In this document: in pieces, positions 1 to 5,574 of the stretch
Numbering within the stretch: the first letter of the stretch is position 1
How the letters are laid out: each line of letters begins with the position of its first letter
Assembly: GCA_000715855.1 (NCBI GenBank)
Contig: KL571243.1
Location: 64,483 to 73,406, forward strand
Length of the DNA stretch: 8,924 nucleotides
DNA from: Actinoplanes liguriensis
Lineage (GTDB): Bacteria > Actinomycetota > Actinomycetes > Mycobacteriales > Micromonosporaceae
Reading direction: 5' to 3'
Position numbers and translations under genes: made by a program
Notes under the pieces: generated by a model
What the model was told of the DNA's origin: nothing
The model's database searches: none
What the model saw: the letters and a program-made list of their open reading frames with translations, nothing else

Positions 1-19
1 AGATGTGTATAAGAGACAG
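1..19 (+). other. Nextera/Tn5 mosaic-end adapter at contig start
   Basis: The first 19 bases read AGATGTGTATAAGAGACAG, the standard Tn5 transposase mosaic-end adapter used in tagmentation libraries. This is untrimmed library sequence, not genome. Genomic sequence starts at base 20. Confidence 0.97.
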
Positions 20-190
20 GAGCCAGGCTGCCGGGGCTTGGTGGGCTCGTACCGTTCGGATTAGCCGGATCTTCGGCGCGGAGTGAACGGACGACCACGG
101 AGCGCCGACGATCGATATACAACGGATGGACAAACGGCCATCATTCAAGTTGATCTTCATCCATTTCGGACGGAACTCCGTGATTGCTTG

Positions 191-237
191 CGGTGGGCAG
201 GGGGCTCACCGACACGGATGGGCCGGGGGGCCCACCG
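191..237 (+). promoter_or_regulatory. leader with two alternative hairpins upstream of the DUF3455 gene
   Basis: The arm CGGTGGGC (191-198) pairs perfectly with GCCCACCG (230-237). It can also pair with GCTCACCG (204-211) with one G-U pair and a 5-base loop. The two right arms sit in an imperfect direct repeat (201-214 and 227-240, 13 of 14 bases equal). The structure ends just before the ribosome binding site AGGGGG (245-250). The rest of 20-257 holds no gene I can support; a TATACA hexamer at 116-121 is a possible -10 box without a good -35. A regulatory role is inference. Confidence 0.35.
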
Positions 238-257
238 ACATCGCAGGGGGATCTTTC

Positions 258-869
258 ATGTTCGCAACCAAGCGTTCCCGTATCCGCGCGCTCGCGCTCA
301 CCGGGAGCCTGGCCGTCGCCGGTGCCACCATCGGCGCCGTCACCTACGACGCGTCGGCCGCCGAGACGACCGTGGCGACCTCAGCCGCGGCGTCCAACAC
401 GAACGCCGTCGCACCGGTCGTCAACGCCATCCCGGAGCCGATCCGGCCGCCGGACGGCTCCCGCCCGATCGGCGCGTACGTGGTCGTCAAGGGCACGCAG
501 AACTACACGTGCAGCGTTCCGGCCGGGGCTACCACCGGCACCTGGCCGCTCACCTCCACGCCCGAGGCGCAGCTGCTCGGCACCGGCGGCCGGATCCACC
601 ACTTCGCCGGGCCGACCTGGCAGTCGGTCCGCGACAGTTCCCTGGTCACGGCGAAGAAGCTGAAGGACTCGCCGCGCGAAGGGGCCATCGCGGAGCTGCT
701 GCTCCAGGTCACCAGCCACTCCGGCAAGGGCGTGCTCAGCAAGGCCGACTGGATCAGCCGCCTGTTCACCTCGGGCGGCCTCGCCCCGACGACGGGCTGC
801 ACCACGGGCCAGACCGTCGCGGTTCCCTACAAGGCCCTCTACGTCTTCTGGGACGACCCGGCCGTCTGA
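258..869 (+). CDS. secreted DUF3455 family protein
   Basis: Predicted exported protein of 203 residues. Residues 1-34 form a Sec signal peptide: basic start (KRSRIR), hydrophobic core, and an ASA-AE cleavage site. A Thr/Ala/Ser/Asn-rich linker follows (about 35-57). The rest matches the DUF3455 family: the YTC segment (83-85), GGRIHHFAGPTW (110-121), a hydrophobic LLLQV strand (147-151), the ISRLFTSGGLAPTTGC block (166-181) and the closing VPYKALYVFW (189-198). Two cysteines (85 and 181) in the mature part could form a disulfide. Start chosen because AGGGGG lies 7 bases upstream of the ATG and the signal peptide begins there; the frame stays open further upstream, but that stretch resembles nothing. 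The biochemical function of the family is unknown to me. Single gene, convergent with the toxin operon. Confidence 0.9.
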   Translation: MFATKRSRIRALALTGSLAVAGATIGAVTYDASAAETTVATSAAASNTNAVAPVVNAIPEPIRPPDGSRPIGAYVVVKGTQNYTCSVPAGATTGTWPLTSTPEAQLLGTGGRIHHFAGPTWQSVRDSSLVTAKKLKDSPREGAIAELLLQVTSHSGKGVLSKADWISRLFTSGGLAPTTGCTTGQTVAVPYKALYVFWDDPAV

Positions 870-883
870 TCCGGCCATCGCAT

Positions 884-910
884 CGGCCCGGCGGTCACCC
901 CGCCGGGCCG
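884..910. terminator. shared hairpin terminator between convergent genes
   Basis: CGGCCCGGCGG (884-894) and CCGCCGGGCCG (900-910) form a perfect 11-bp stem with loop TCACC. It lies 14 bases after the DUF3455 stop and one base after the stop of the opposing gene at 912. There is no T tract on either side, so it is a GC-rich actinomycete-type terminator candidate serving both strands. Confidence 0.65.
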
Positions 911-911
911 G

Positions 912-1214
912 TCAGTCCTCAGCGGCCCCGTAGTGCCGGATCCGGAACTCGGGCTCCTGACCCCAGAATCGCGAGATCTCCGTGACAATCTCCCGCAGGT
1001 TGTCGCCCACCCCCGCAGGAAGCGGCTCACCGTTGTCGTCCCAGCGCGGAGCGGCGGGCAGGTAGTACAGGATCCGGTGATCACCACGGTCCACCGGAAT
1101 CATCAGCGAGTGATCTCCGAGTTCGAGAATCATGTCGTCCCGGCTCACCCCGCCCAGCGTCACACCGGTCTCGACGTGCAACGCCTTCTGCGACAGCACT
1201 TCACGCACCGTCAT
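912..1214 (-). CDS. candidate immunity protein for the adjacent toxin
   Basis: Protein of 100 residues that I do not recognise as a named family. It has no signal peptide or membrane segment, so it should be cytoplasmic. It is mildly acidic, with few lysines, and looks like a small mixed alpha/beta fold: strands near DMILELGDHSLMIPV and HRILYYL, then a helix near NLREIVTEISRFW. It starts 12 bases after the toxin stop, with a strong ribosome binding site, and is the last gene of the operon. A small cytoplasmic protein coded directly after a WXG100-headed toxin is the usual layout of a toxin-immunity pair, and its GC content is low like that of the toxin tip. The immunity role is inferred from position; no immunity family motif was seen. 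It could instead be a chaperone or an unrelated conserved protein. Confidence 0.75.
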   Translation of the reverse strand: MTVREVLSQKALHVETGVTLGGVSRDDMILELGDHSLMIPVDRGDHRILYYLPAAPRWDDNGEPLPAGVGDNLREIVTEISRFWGQEPEFRIRHYGAAED

Positions 1215-1221
1215 GCCGGGA

Positions 1222-1228
1222 ACCTCCT
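1222..1228 (-). promoter_or_regulatory. strong ribosome binding site of the immunity gene
   Basis: On the minus strand AGGAGGT lies 7 bases before the ATG at 1214 and overlaps the toxin stop codon (TAG, 1229-1227). It is the best Shine-Dalgarno sequence in the operon, which fits a need for ample immunity protein. Confidence 0.8.
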
Positions 1229-2228
1229 AGTGCGGCGCGGCGAATGGGTCGATCTCATTGATCTTCGTGATATTCGGGTTCACTTGCAACGCGGGCTTCT
1301 CCCTGGTGTACCAGACGCTGCCGGACCACGCCTTGTGCGTCCAAGCGGTGGCCTCACCCGAGGCGTCCTGCGCATATCGCTCCGAGAGTCGCTTCCAGAT
1401 GTCCATTGCCTGATCGTCATTGACGGGCGATTTATCACCAAAGAGCTGCATATCGTCGAACCGGCGGCCTCCGGGCGTCATCTCCAGCGTCACCGAAGTG
1501 ACGCCGTCCACCTGCTTCTCCGCGAATACCCGCATCTTCTCGTCGTCCGGCTGTTTGCCGGAGTAGAAATTGGCGCCGTTGAACGGGCTACGGACGTTCG
1601 CGTTCTCGACCTCGTGCATCAGGCCCTTGAACGCGGTCTGCCGGCTGCCGTTCATCGTCGTCGTGGCGAGCTTTTTCGCGCCGGCCCTCTCCAGCATCTT
1701 CGCGGCCTTGCGCAGCATCGCGGCGATCTCCCGCTCGATCAGCGCCATCGCCTCGTGGATCAGCTTCCGGACCGCCACCCGGGTCAGGCCGATCCACACC
1801 GGGATCTCCGCGAGGGTCGCCCCCGCGGTCACCGTCGCCGTCGCGACCGCCTGCCCGACCTCGATCGCCAGGGCGGTCAGCTGGGCGATGAACGCCGTCT
1901 TCAGCCCGATCGTCACGCCGGCCATGGCGATCAGGGCGCCGCCGATGAGCTCCGCCGCGGTGGCCGCCTCGGTCAGGTGGTGACCGGGGCCGTCCGGGCT
2001 GTTCCACCAGCGTTCGAACGCCTCGACGGTGGCGCCCTCGTTGTTCAGCCAGACGTCACGGGCGGCCGCGGTGGCCTGGTCCGCGTGCGCGCGCATCCGG
2101 GTGCCGTGGTCGATCCACGCCCGGCCGTCGGCGTGGAGCTGGTCCTCGTCGGCTTCCGGCCATTCCAGGCCGATCCAGCTGAGCGGCTCGGTGAGCTCGG
2201 ACGGCAGCGTGATCGTCATGGCGGTCAT
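1227..2228 (-). CDS. WXG100-headed polymorphic toxin with ADP-ribosyl cyclase/NAD glycohydrolase-like C-terminus
   Basis: Protein of 333 residues. Residues about 17-90 form a WXG100-like helical hairpin of the CpnT N-terminal type (GLEWPEADED, then W60..G65, FERWW), followed by an Ala/Gly-rich helical stretch (about 92-185). Such heads mark substrates of type VII (ESX) secretion. Residues about 205-333 form the toxin tip. Compared with CD38 from memory, the spacing of key residues agrees: YSG 222-224 (CD38 W125-S126), TLE with E249 (E146), D258 (D155, same distance), W278 and S282 (W189, S193) in WKRLSERYA, and TREKPAL with E310 (catalytic E226). This predicts cleavage or cyclisation of NAD; it is inference until modelled. 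The first ATG overlaps the previous stop (ATGA), but the GGGGG at 2229-2233 abuts it. The in-frame ATG at 2219 sits 9 bases downstream of that GGGGG and may be the true start. Confidence 0.85.
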   Translation of the reverse strand: MTAMTITLPSELTEPLSWIGLEWPEADEDQLHADGRAWIDHGTRMRAHADQATAAARDVWLNNEGATVEAFERWWNSPDGPGHHLTEAATAAELIGGALIAMAGVTIGLKTAFIAQLTALAIEVGQAVATATVTAGATLAEIPVWIGLTRVAVRKLIHEAMALIEREIAAMLRKAAKMLERAGAKKLATTTMNGSRQTAFKGLMHEVENANVRSPFNGANFYSGKQPDDEKMRVFAEKQVDGVTSVTLEMTPGGRRFDDMQLFGDKSPVNDDQAMDIWKRLSERYAQDASGEATAWTHKAWSGSVWYTREKPALQVNPNITKINEIDPFAAPH

Positions 2229-2575
2229 CCCCCGCTGCCCGACGCGGCCGCAGGGGGCCCCGTCACGTCGTACAGCGAAGAAGCATGTGCGGCATCAGCC
2301 GCCGCGACCGATCGCGCCTGCACGACCAGGGTCGCCGCCGCGAATCCGACCTGCTCGGTGTAGGAGTCCATGGCGTCCAGGGCGATGTCCCGGACCGCCC
2401 GGTAGGCGAGCGCGAACGTGCTGCCGGTCTCGTCGCCGCCCCAGGGGTCGGACGCCGCGCCGACCGCCGTGGCCAGCGAGCTCACGTCGTCCGCCATCCG
2501 CTGGGCGATCCCGGCCAGGTTCCGTCCCGCGGTGGCCACGCTCTCCGGGTCGATCCGGAGCTGCCCGCTCACCAC
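2225..2575 (-). CDS. WXG100 family (ESX secretion) protein
   Basis: Protein of 116 residues with the layout of a WXG100 helical hairpin: helix about 10-40, turn DPWGGDETG with W45-G46-G47, helix about 52-95, then a Pro/Ala/Gly-rich tail. WXG100 proteins are small four-helix-bundle partners that travel through or chaperone substrates of the type VII secretion system. I see no YxxxD/E export motif, often carried by one partner of such pairs. The gene overlaps both neighbours: its GTG start (2575, or the next GTG at 2572) overlaps the stop of the YbaB-like gene, and its TGA overlaps the toxin ATG (ATGA). Translation of the three is therefore probably coupled. It likely pairs with the WXG100-like head of the toxin, though a homodimer is also possible. 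Confidence 0.85.
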   Translation of the reverse strand: MVSGQLRIDPESVATAGRNLAGIAQRMADDVSSLATAVGAASDPWGGDETGSTFALAYRAVRDIALDAMDSYTEQVGFAAATLVVQARSVAAADAAHASSLYDVTGPPAAASGSGG

Positions 2576-2904
2576 GGCCGGGCCGCCCGCCGGTTCAGGT
2601 CGCTCAGGGCCGTGGCGACCTCGGCGAACCGCCGTTCCGCGGTGTCGGTCGCCTCGGCGAGCGCGGCGGTGAGGCGTTCCGGGGCGGCCGTCTCGCCGTA
2701 CCGGGAAATCGGCTCTTCCGTCTGATCCCGGACCTGGTCCTGAGCGGCGGTGAACGCGTCGATCAGCGCACCGCGCAGCTCCTCCAGCGGCAGGTAGGAC
2801 ACCCGTGGGTCGAGGTAGAGGTCGGTGAGCCGGCCGTCGGAGTCGAGCTCGACCCAGACCCGGCCGTCCGCGGCCTCACCCGCATACGTCGCAAAGTCGC
2901 CCAT
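2569..2904 (-). CDS. YbaB/EbfC family nucleoid-associated-like protein
   Basis: Protein of 111 residues and first gene of the toxin operon. The core GRVWVELDSDGRLTDLYLDP (14-33) followed by the LEELRGALIDAFTAAQDQV helix (40-58) matches the YbaB/EbfC family, whose classical members are small dimeric DNA-binding proteins. A second helical part (about 75-106) extends it. Divergent YbaB-like proteins of this type commonly sit beside WXG100 genes in actinomycetes, so here it may serve secretion or folding of the partner proteins rather than chromosome packing; that is inference. Start supported by GGAGG (2911-2915) 6 bases before the ATG. Its TGA lies within the start region of the next gene. Confidence 0.8.
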   Translation of the reverse strand: MGDFATYAGEAADGRVWVELDSDGRLTDLYLDPRVSYLPLEELRGALIDAFTAAQDQVRDQTEEPISRYGETAAPERLTAALAEATDTAERRFAEVATALSDLNRRAARPW

Positions 2905-2970
2905 GGCGCCCCTCCACCTCGGCCGCTGGGGGAACGCCGTGTGAAGCGGCGCTCACCCCCTGTGCTGCCG

Positions 2971-2999
2971 AATACAGCGGGGAGATGGAGCGCGTTCAA
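2971..2999 (-). promoter_or_regulatory. candidate promoter of the toxin operon
   Basis: On the minus strand TTGAAC (2999-2994) and TGTATT (2976-2971) are separated by exactly 17 bases, each 4 of 6 to the housekeeping consensus. This would give a leader of about 60 bases before the ATG at 2904. The promoter begins directly after the divIVA terminator, so the operon seems insulated from divIVA read-through. Confidence 0.4.
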
Positions 3000-3000
3000 T

Positions 3001-3037
3001 GAAAAAGCCCCGCGGACCGAAAAAGGTCCGCGGGGCT
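3001..3037 (-). terminator. intrinsic terminator of divIVA
   Basis: A perfect 13-bp stem, AGCCCCGCGGACC (3006-3018) with GGTCCGCGGGGCT (3025-3037), and a 6-base loop. Read on the minus strand it is followed by TTTTTC (3006-3001), the classic Rho-independent form, 17 bases after the divIVA stop. Confidence 0.92.
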
Positions 3038-3053
3038 CAGGGTCGGCCCGGTC

Positions 3054-3746
3054 TCACTCGGCCGCGTCGGGGCCGTTCGTCAGGTCCATGAGCTGCTGGG
3101 TCACGTGGTTGGTGAGCGCCTGCTGGTAGCCCGACGCGAGCTGCCCCAGCTTGTCGATCTCGTCGATCAGCTGGGCCCGCTTCTCCACCAGGCTGTCCAT
3201 CGCCTCGGCGTGGTTGCGGCGCGCGTCGCTCTCGATCGTGCTCGCCTTCATCTGTGCCTCGGCGGTGAGCTGGTCGGCCTTGCCGCGAGCCTGCTCCATC
3301 AGCGCCTCGACCTCGCGCTGCGCGTCGCGCATGTGCTCGTCGGCGGTGCGCTGGGCCATCATCAGCACGCGGGCGTTGCGGTCGTCGTCGCCGACGGTCG
3401 CCATCGCACCGGACGGGACGGCGCTGCGCGCGCGCTCCAGCTGCTGCTGCATGTTGCGGGCGTTCTGCTCGGCCCGGGCGCGGGCCTCCTGCAGCCGCTC
3501 GAGCTGGCCCTGGAGGTCGGCGAACTCGTTGGTGATCACCATGGTCGCGGCCGGGTTGCCCCCGCCGCCGCCACCGCCGCCGCGCTGCGCCTGGTTCCGG
3601 AGCGAGTTGTTCTCCTCGAGCAGGCGGATCAGCTCCTGCTCGACCTCGTCGAGGAAGGCGTCGACCTCTTCCTCGTCGTAACCCCGCTTGCCGATCGGCG
3701 GCTTCTTGAAGGCCACGTTGTGGATATCAGCTGGGGTGAGCGGCAT
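3054..3746 (-). CDS. divIVA: DivIVA/Wag31 polar growth protein
   Basis: Protein of 230 residues that marks cell poles and directs tip or polar cell-wall growth in actinobacteria. The N-terminal membrane-curvature domain is clear: [20 protein letters not shown] (1-20), then [16 protein letters not shown] (21-36), the family signature. A coiled coil follows (about 37-52), interrupted by eight glycines in a row (56-63), then a long coiled coil rich in Gln, Glu, Arg and Ala (about 75-220). The length is close to mycobacterial Wag31 and shorter than Streptomyces DivIVA. Start supported by GAGGAA (3756-3751) just upstream of the ATG; a TAGGAT at 3794-3789 is a possible -10 box. It is normally essential and expected in single copy. 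Gene ends at a strong terminator. Confidence 0.96.
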   Translation of the reverse strand: MPLTPADIHNVAFKKPPIGKRGYDEEEVDAFLDEVEQELIRLLEENNSLRNQAQRGGGGGGGGNPAATMVITNEFADLQGQLERLQEARARAEQNARNMQQQLERARSAVPSGAMATVGDDDRNARVLMMAQRTADEHMRDAQREVEALMEQARGKADQLTAEAQMKASTIESDARRNHAEAMDSLVEKRAQLIDEIDKLGQLASGYQQALTNHVTQQLMDLTNGPDAAE

Positions 3747-3872
3747 CGCATTCCTCGGTTCCCGTCGGCGGACGTGGTGCGGCCCGAAATCCTACGCAAC
3801 GGCGGCACGTTACCGCCCGTGGGCATGATCACGCTCCCCCGAAGTCGCTGACCAGGCTTGATGTGAGCAGGC

Positions 3873-3894
3873 GCACGCCCGGGTCATGGCGTGC
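3873..3894. terminator. weak hairpin in the spacer upstream of divIVA
   Basis: GCACGCC (3873-3879) and GGCGTGC (3888-3894) form a 7-bp stem with an 8-base loop, about 45 bases past the stop of the small membrane protein gene at 3941. No T tract. It may end the ltrA transcript; the rest of 3747-3940 should hold the divIVA promoter. Confidence 0.3.
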
Positions 3895-3940
3895 AGGTCA
3901 CGGATAGTACCGGCCGGGGGCGCTCGGCGCACGAGGCAGA

Positions 3941-4201
3941 TCATGAGAGCTGGGTCAGCGAGACCACGCAATGCGCCACGAAACCGGCACCGGCGCCCAG
4001 GCACATGAACCGGCCGAAGGCCACCCGGCGCGGCTCCCGGGCCTGCCAGAGCCCGATGCCGACGACCAGCGACACCACCAGCACGCAGAGCGCGCCGGTT
4101 ACGCCGGTGGGCGACAGGTCCATCACGCAGAGCAACTGCGGGACGAACCCCGCGTCGAACCCGATCATCCGTGGCCATCGCTTCCGCCACCATCCGGCCA
4201 T
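3941..4201 (-). CDS. small membrane protein of unknown function
   Basis: Protein of 86 residues, not recognised. It starts with a basic, Trp-rich segment (MAGWWRKRWPRMIGFD), then a hydrophobic helix about 36-53 (VTGALCVLVVSLVVGIGLW), a basic loop AREPRR (54-59) that should face the cytoplasm, and a second helix about 66-82. Three cysteines (C25, C39, C67) and a fourth at C78 are unusual for so short a protein. The frame is open far upstream, but only as a shadow of ltrA; I chose the ATG at 4201 because a G-rich stretch (4213-4203) precedes it and hydrophobic coding character starts there. A GTG 9 bases earlier is an alternative. Same strand as ltrA, 74 bases downstream of it, with an AT-rich stretch in between that could carry its own promoter. 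Confidence 0.65.
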   Translation of the reverse strand: MAGWWRKRWPRMIGFDAGFVPQLLCVMDLSPTGVTGALCVLVVSLVVGIGLWQAREPRRVAFGRFMCLGAGAGFVAHCVVSLTQLS

Positions 4202-4275
4202 CGCCCCCACCCCCGTACGCGCATTGTCCGAAGTAAATGTAATTACTCGGCACCTGCGAACTCGGGCACGGGATC

Positions 4276-5487
4276 TCAGACCTTGGCGACACGGACCTCC
4301 CCGGCGCGGTGCTGAGCCACGCCGGTGATCACGCCGGCCACCATGACCGCCGCGCAGAGCCCGACGAGGACGACCGGCGTCAGCCCCGGCAACGCGGTGA
4401 CGGCCAGCACCGCGGGCACGCCGAGACCGGGCCAGATCAGGGCGGTCCGCCAACGCCGCGACAGCACGGCCTGGATCACCGCGGCGCTCGCCAGGTAACC
4501 GGCCAGGCCGGCGCCGAGCACGGCCCGCGTGCCGGCCGACAGGTGACCGTCGGCGCCGTGCAGGATCGCGTGCTCCAGCCCGACGGCCACGGCCGCGAGG
4601 CTCACGGCGACGGGCAGGTGGGCGTACACATAAAAATCGTGCACGCCCTGGCGCGTCCGCTCGCCGCCCTCCTGGACCAGGCGGCGCTTCGCCGCCCCGC
4701 CGGAGAGATCGAAGTAGGACCACCAGAGGCCGGCCGCGGCGAGGAACCCGAAGACCGCGGAGACCAGCACCTCGGCGGCCCAGTGGCCGTCACGGAGGCC
4801 GACCACGACAGCCGCCACCGACTCGCCGAGCACCAGGATGACGAAGAGCCCGAAGCGTTCCGGCAGGTGTTCCATGTGCAGCGGCGGCGCGTCCCGGACG
4901 CGGGCGGCGAGCGTGGGCCCGATCAGGTCGACGAGGACGCCGACGGCCCAGAGGACGTACCGCCCGGGCCCGGGCACCGCGAGCGAGACGGTCCAGCACG
5001 TGGCGCCTGCGGCATGGCCCCAGAGGTACGGCCGGATCCCCGCGCGCGCCTCCGGCAGGTTCCGCCACACCCGCAGGTAGCCGAGCACCAGCACCAGCCG
5101 CAGCAGCACGTAACCGAGCGCGAACCAGGGTGCGTTCTCCCCGATGGCCTGCTCGGCGGAGGCGGCCATGACGATCACCCCGGCCATGCCGCCGAGGGTG
5201 AGCAGCCGGAAGATCGCGTCGTCGGTGTCGAACCGGTTGGCGTAGAGGGTGGCGCTGGCCCACGCCCACCAGCCGGCCACCAGGATCGCCACGAACCGGA
5301 AGCCGCCGCTGAACGTCTCGTGCGCGGCCAGCAGGTCCGCGCAGCGCCCGACGAACAGCACGAAGGCCAGGTCGAAGAAGAGCTCCAGGCGGGTCGCCGA
5401 GCGGTTGGAGTCGCGGTTGACGTCGGGCGGCCGGACCAGTTCGCGTTCTTCCTCGTCCTCCTGGTCCAGCCGTTCCCGATCCGTCAT
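4276..5487 (-). CDS. ltrA: LtrA family (low temperature requirement protein A) membrane protein
   Basis: Polytopic inner-membrane protein of 403 residues. Family marks: a charged cytoplasmic N-terminus (1-33), then RLELFFDLAFVLFVGR (33-48), the HLPERFGLFVILVLGES motif (207-223) with its conserved Glu-Arg-Phe and Gly-Glu, and YAHLPVAVSLAAVAVGLEH (288-306). About ten to twelve hydrophobic helices are visible. The family is named after a Listeria gene needed for growth in the cold, but its molecular function is not settled. The acidic N-terminus (DQEDEEERE) is longer than in many relatives. No good Shine-Dalgarno precedes the ATG, so the start is less certain than the family assignment. It diverges from the esterase gene; the small membrane gene lies downstream. 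Confidence 0.9.
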   Translation of the reverse strand: MTDRERLDQEDEEERELVRPPDVNRDSNRSATRLELFFDLAFVLFVGRCADLLAAHETFSGGFRFVAILVAGWWAWASATLYANRFDTDDAIFRLLTLGGMAGVIVMAASAEQAIGENAPWFALGYVLLRLVLVLGYLRVWRNLPEARAGIRPYLWGHAAGATCWTVSLAVPGPGRYVLWAVGVLVDLIGPTLAARVRDAPPLHMEHLPERFGLFVILVLGESVAAVVVGLRDGHWAAEVLVSAVFGFLAAAGLWWSYFDLSGGAAKRRLVQEGGERTRQGVHDFYVYAHLPVAVSLAAVAVGLEHAILHGADGHLSAGTRAVLGAGLAGYLASAAVIQAVLSRRWRTALIWPGLGVPAVLAVTALPGLTPVVLVGLCAAVMVAGVITGVAQHRAGEVRVAKV

Positions 5488-5524
5488 GCGTTGGTGATAC
5501 CCGGTGGACGAAGATCCGAATCAA

Positions 5525-5553
5525 CGCTTTCACCATGAGGAAAGCGCTTGCCT
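5525..5553. promoter_or_regulatory. LacI-like operator in the ltrA/esterase divergent spacer
   Basis: AGGAAAGCGCTTGCCT (5538-5553) is a palindrome with one mismatch pair around AAGCGCTT, resembling LacI-family sites of the GAAAGCGCTTTC type. A third half-site CGCTTTC (5525-5531) forms a perfect inverted repeat with GAAAGCG (5540-5546). It lies 22 bases before the esterase start at 5575, where binding would block transcription. A TAGATA (5557-5562) may be the -10 box, giving a nearly leaderless mRNA. The regulator is not in the window. Confidence 0.45.
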
Positions 5554-5574
5554 GCATAGATATTCGCTGATTTG

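Noticed and set aside
83..985. Long open frame overlapping the DUF3455 gene
   Set aside because: Arg/Pro/His-rich translation without domains, typical of a shifted frame in GC-rich DNA; the real gene in another frame has signal peptide, ribosome binding site and family motifs.
933..2363. 476-residue open frame opposite the toxin operon
   Set aside because: Antisense shadow: low-complexity Arg/Leu/His composition, no start signal, and fully overlapped by four well-supported minus-strand genes.
3105..3851. 248-residue open frame opposite divIVA
   Set aside because: Leu/Val/His-rich antisense of a coiled-coil gene; such frames are expected opposite Gln/Glu/Arg-rich coding sequence.
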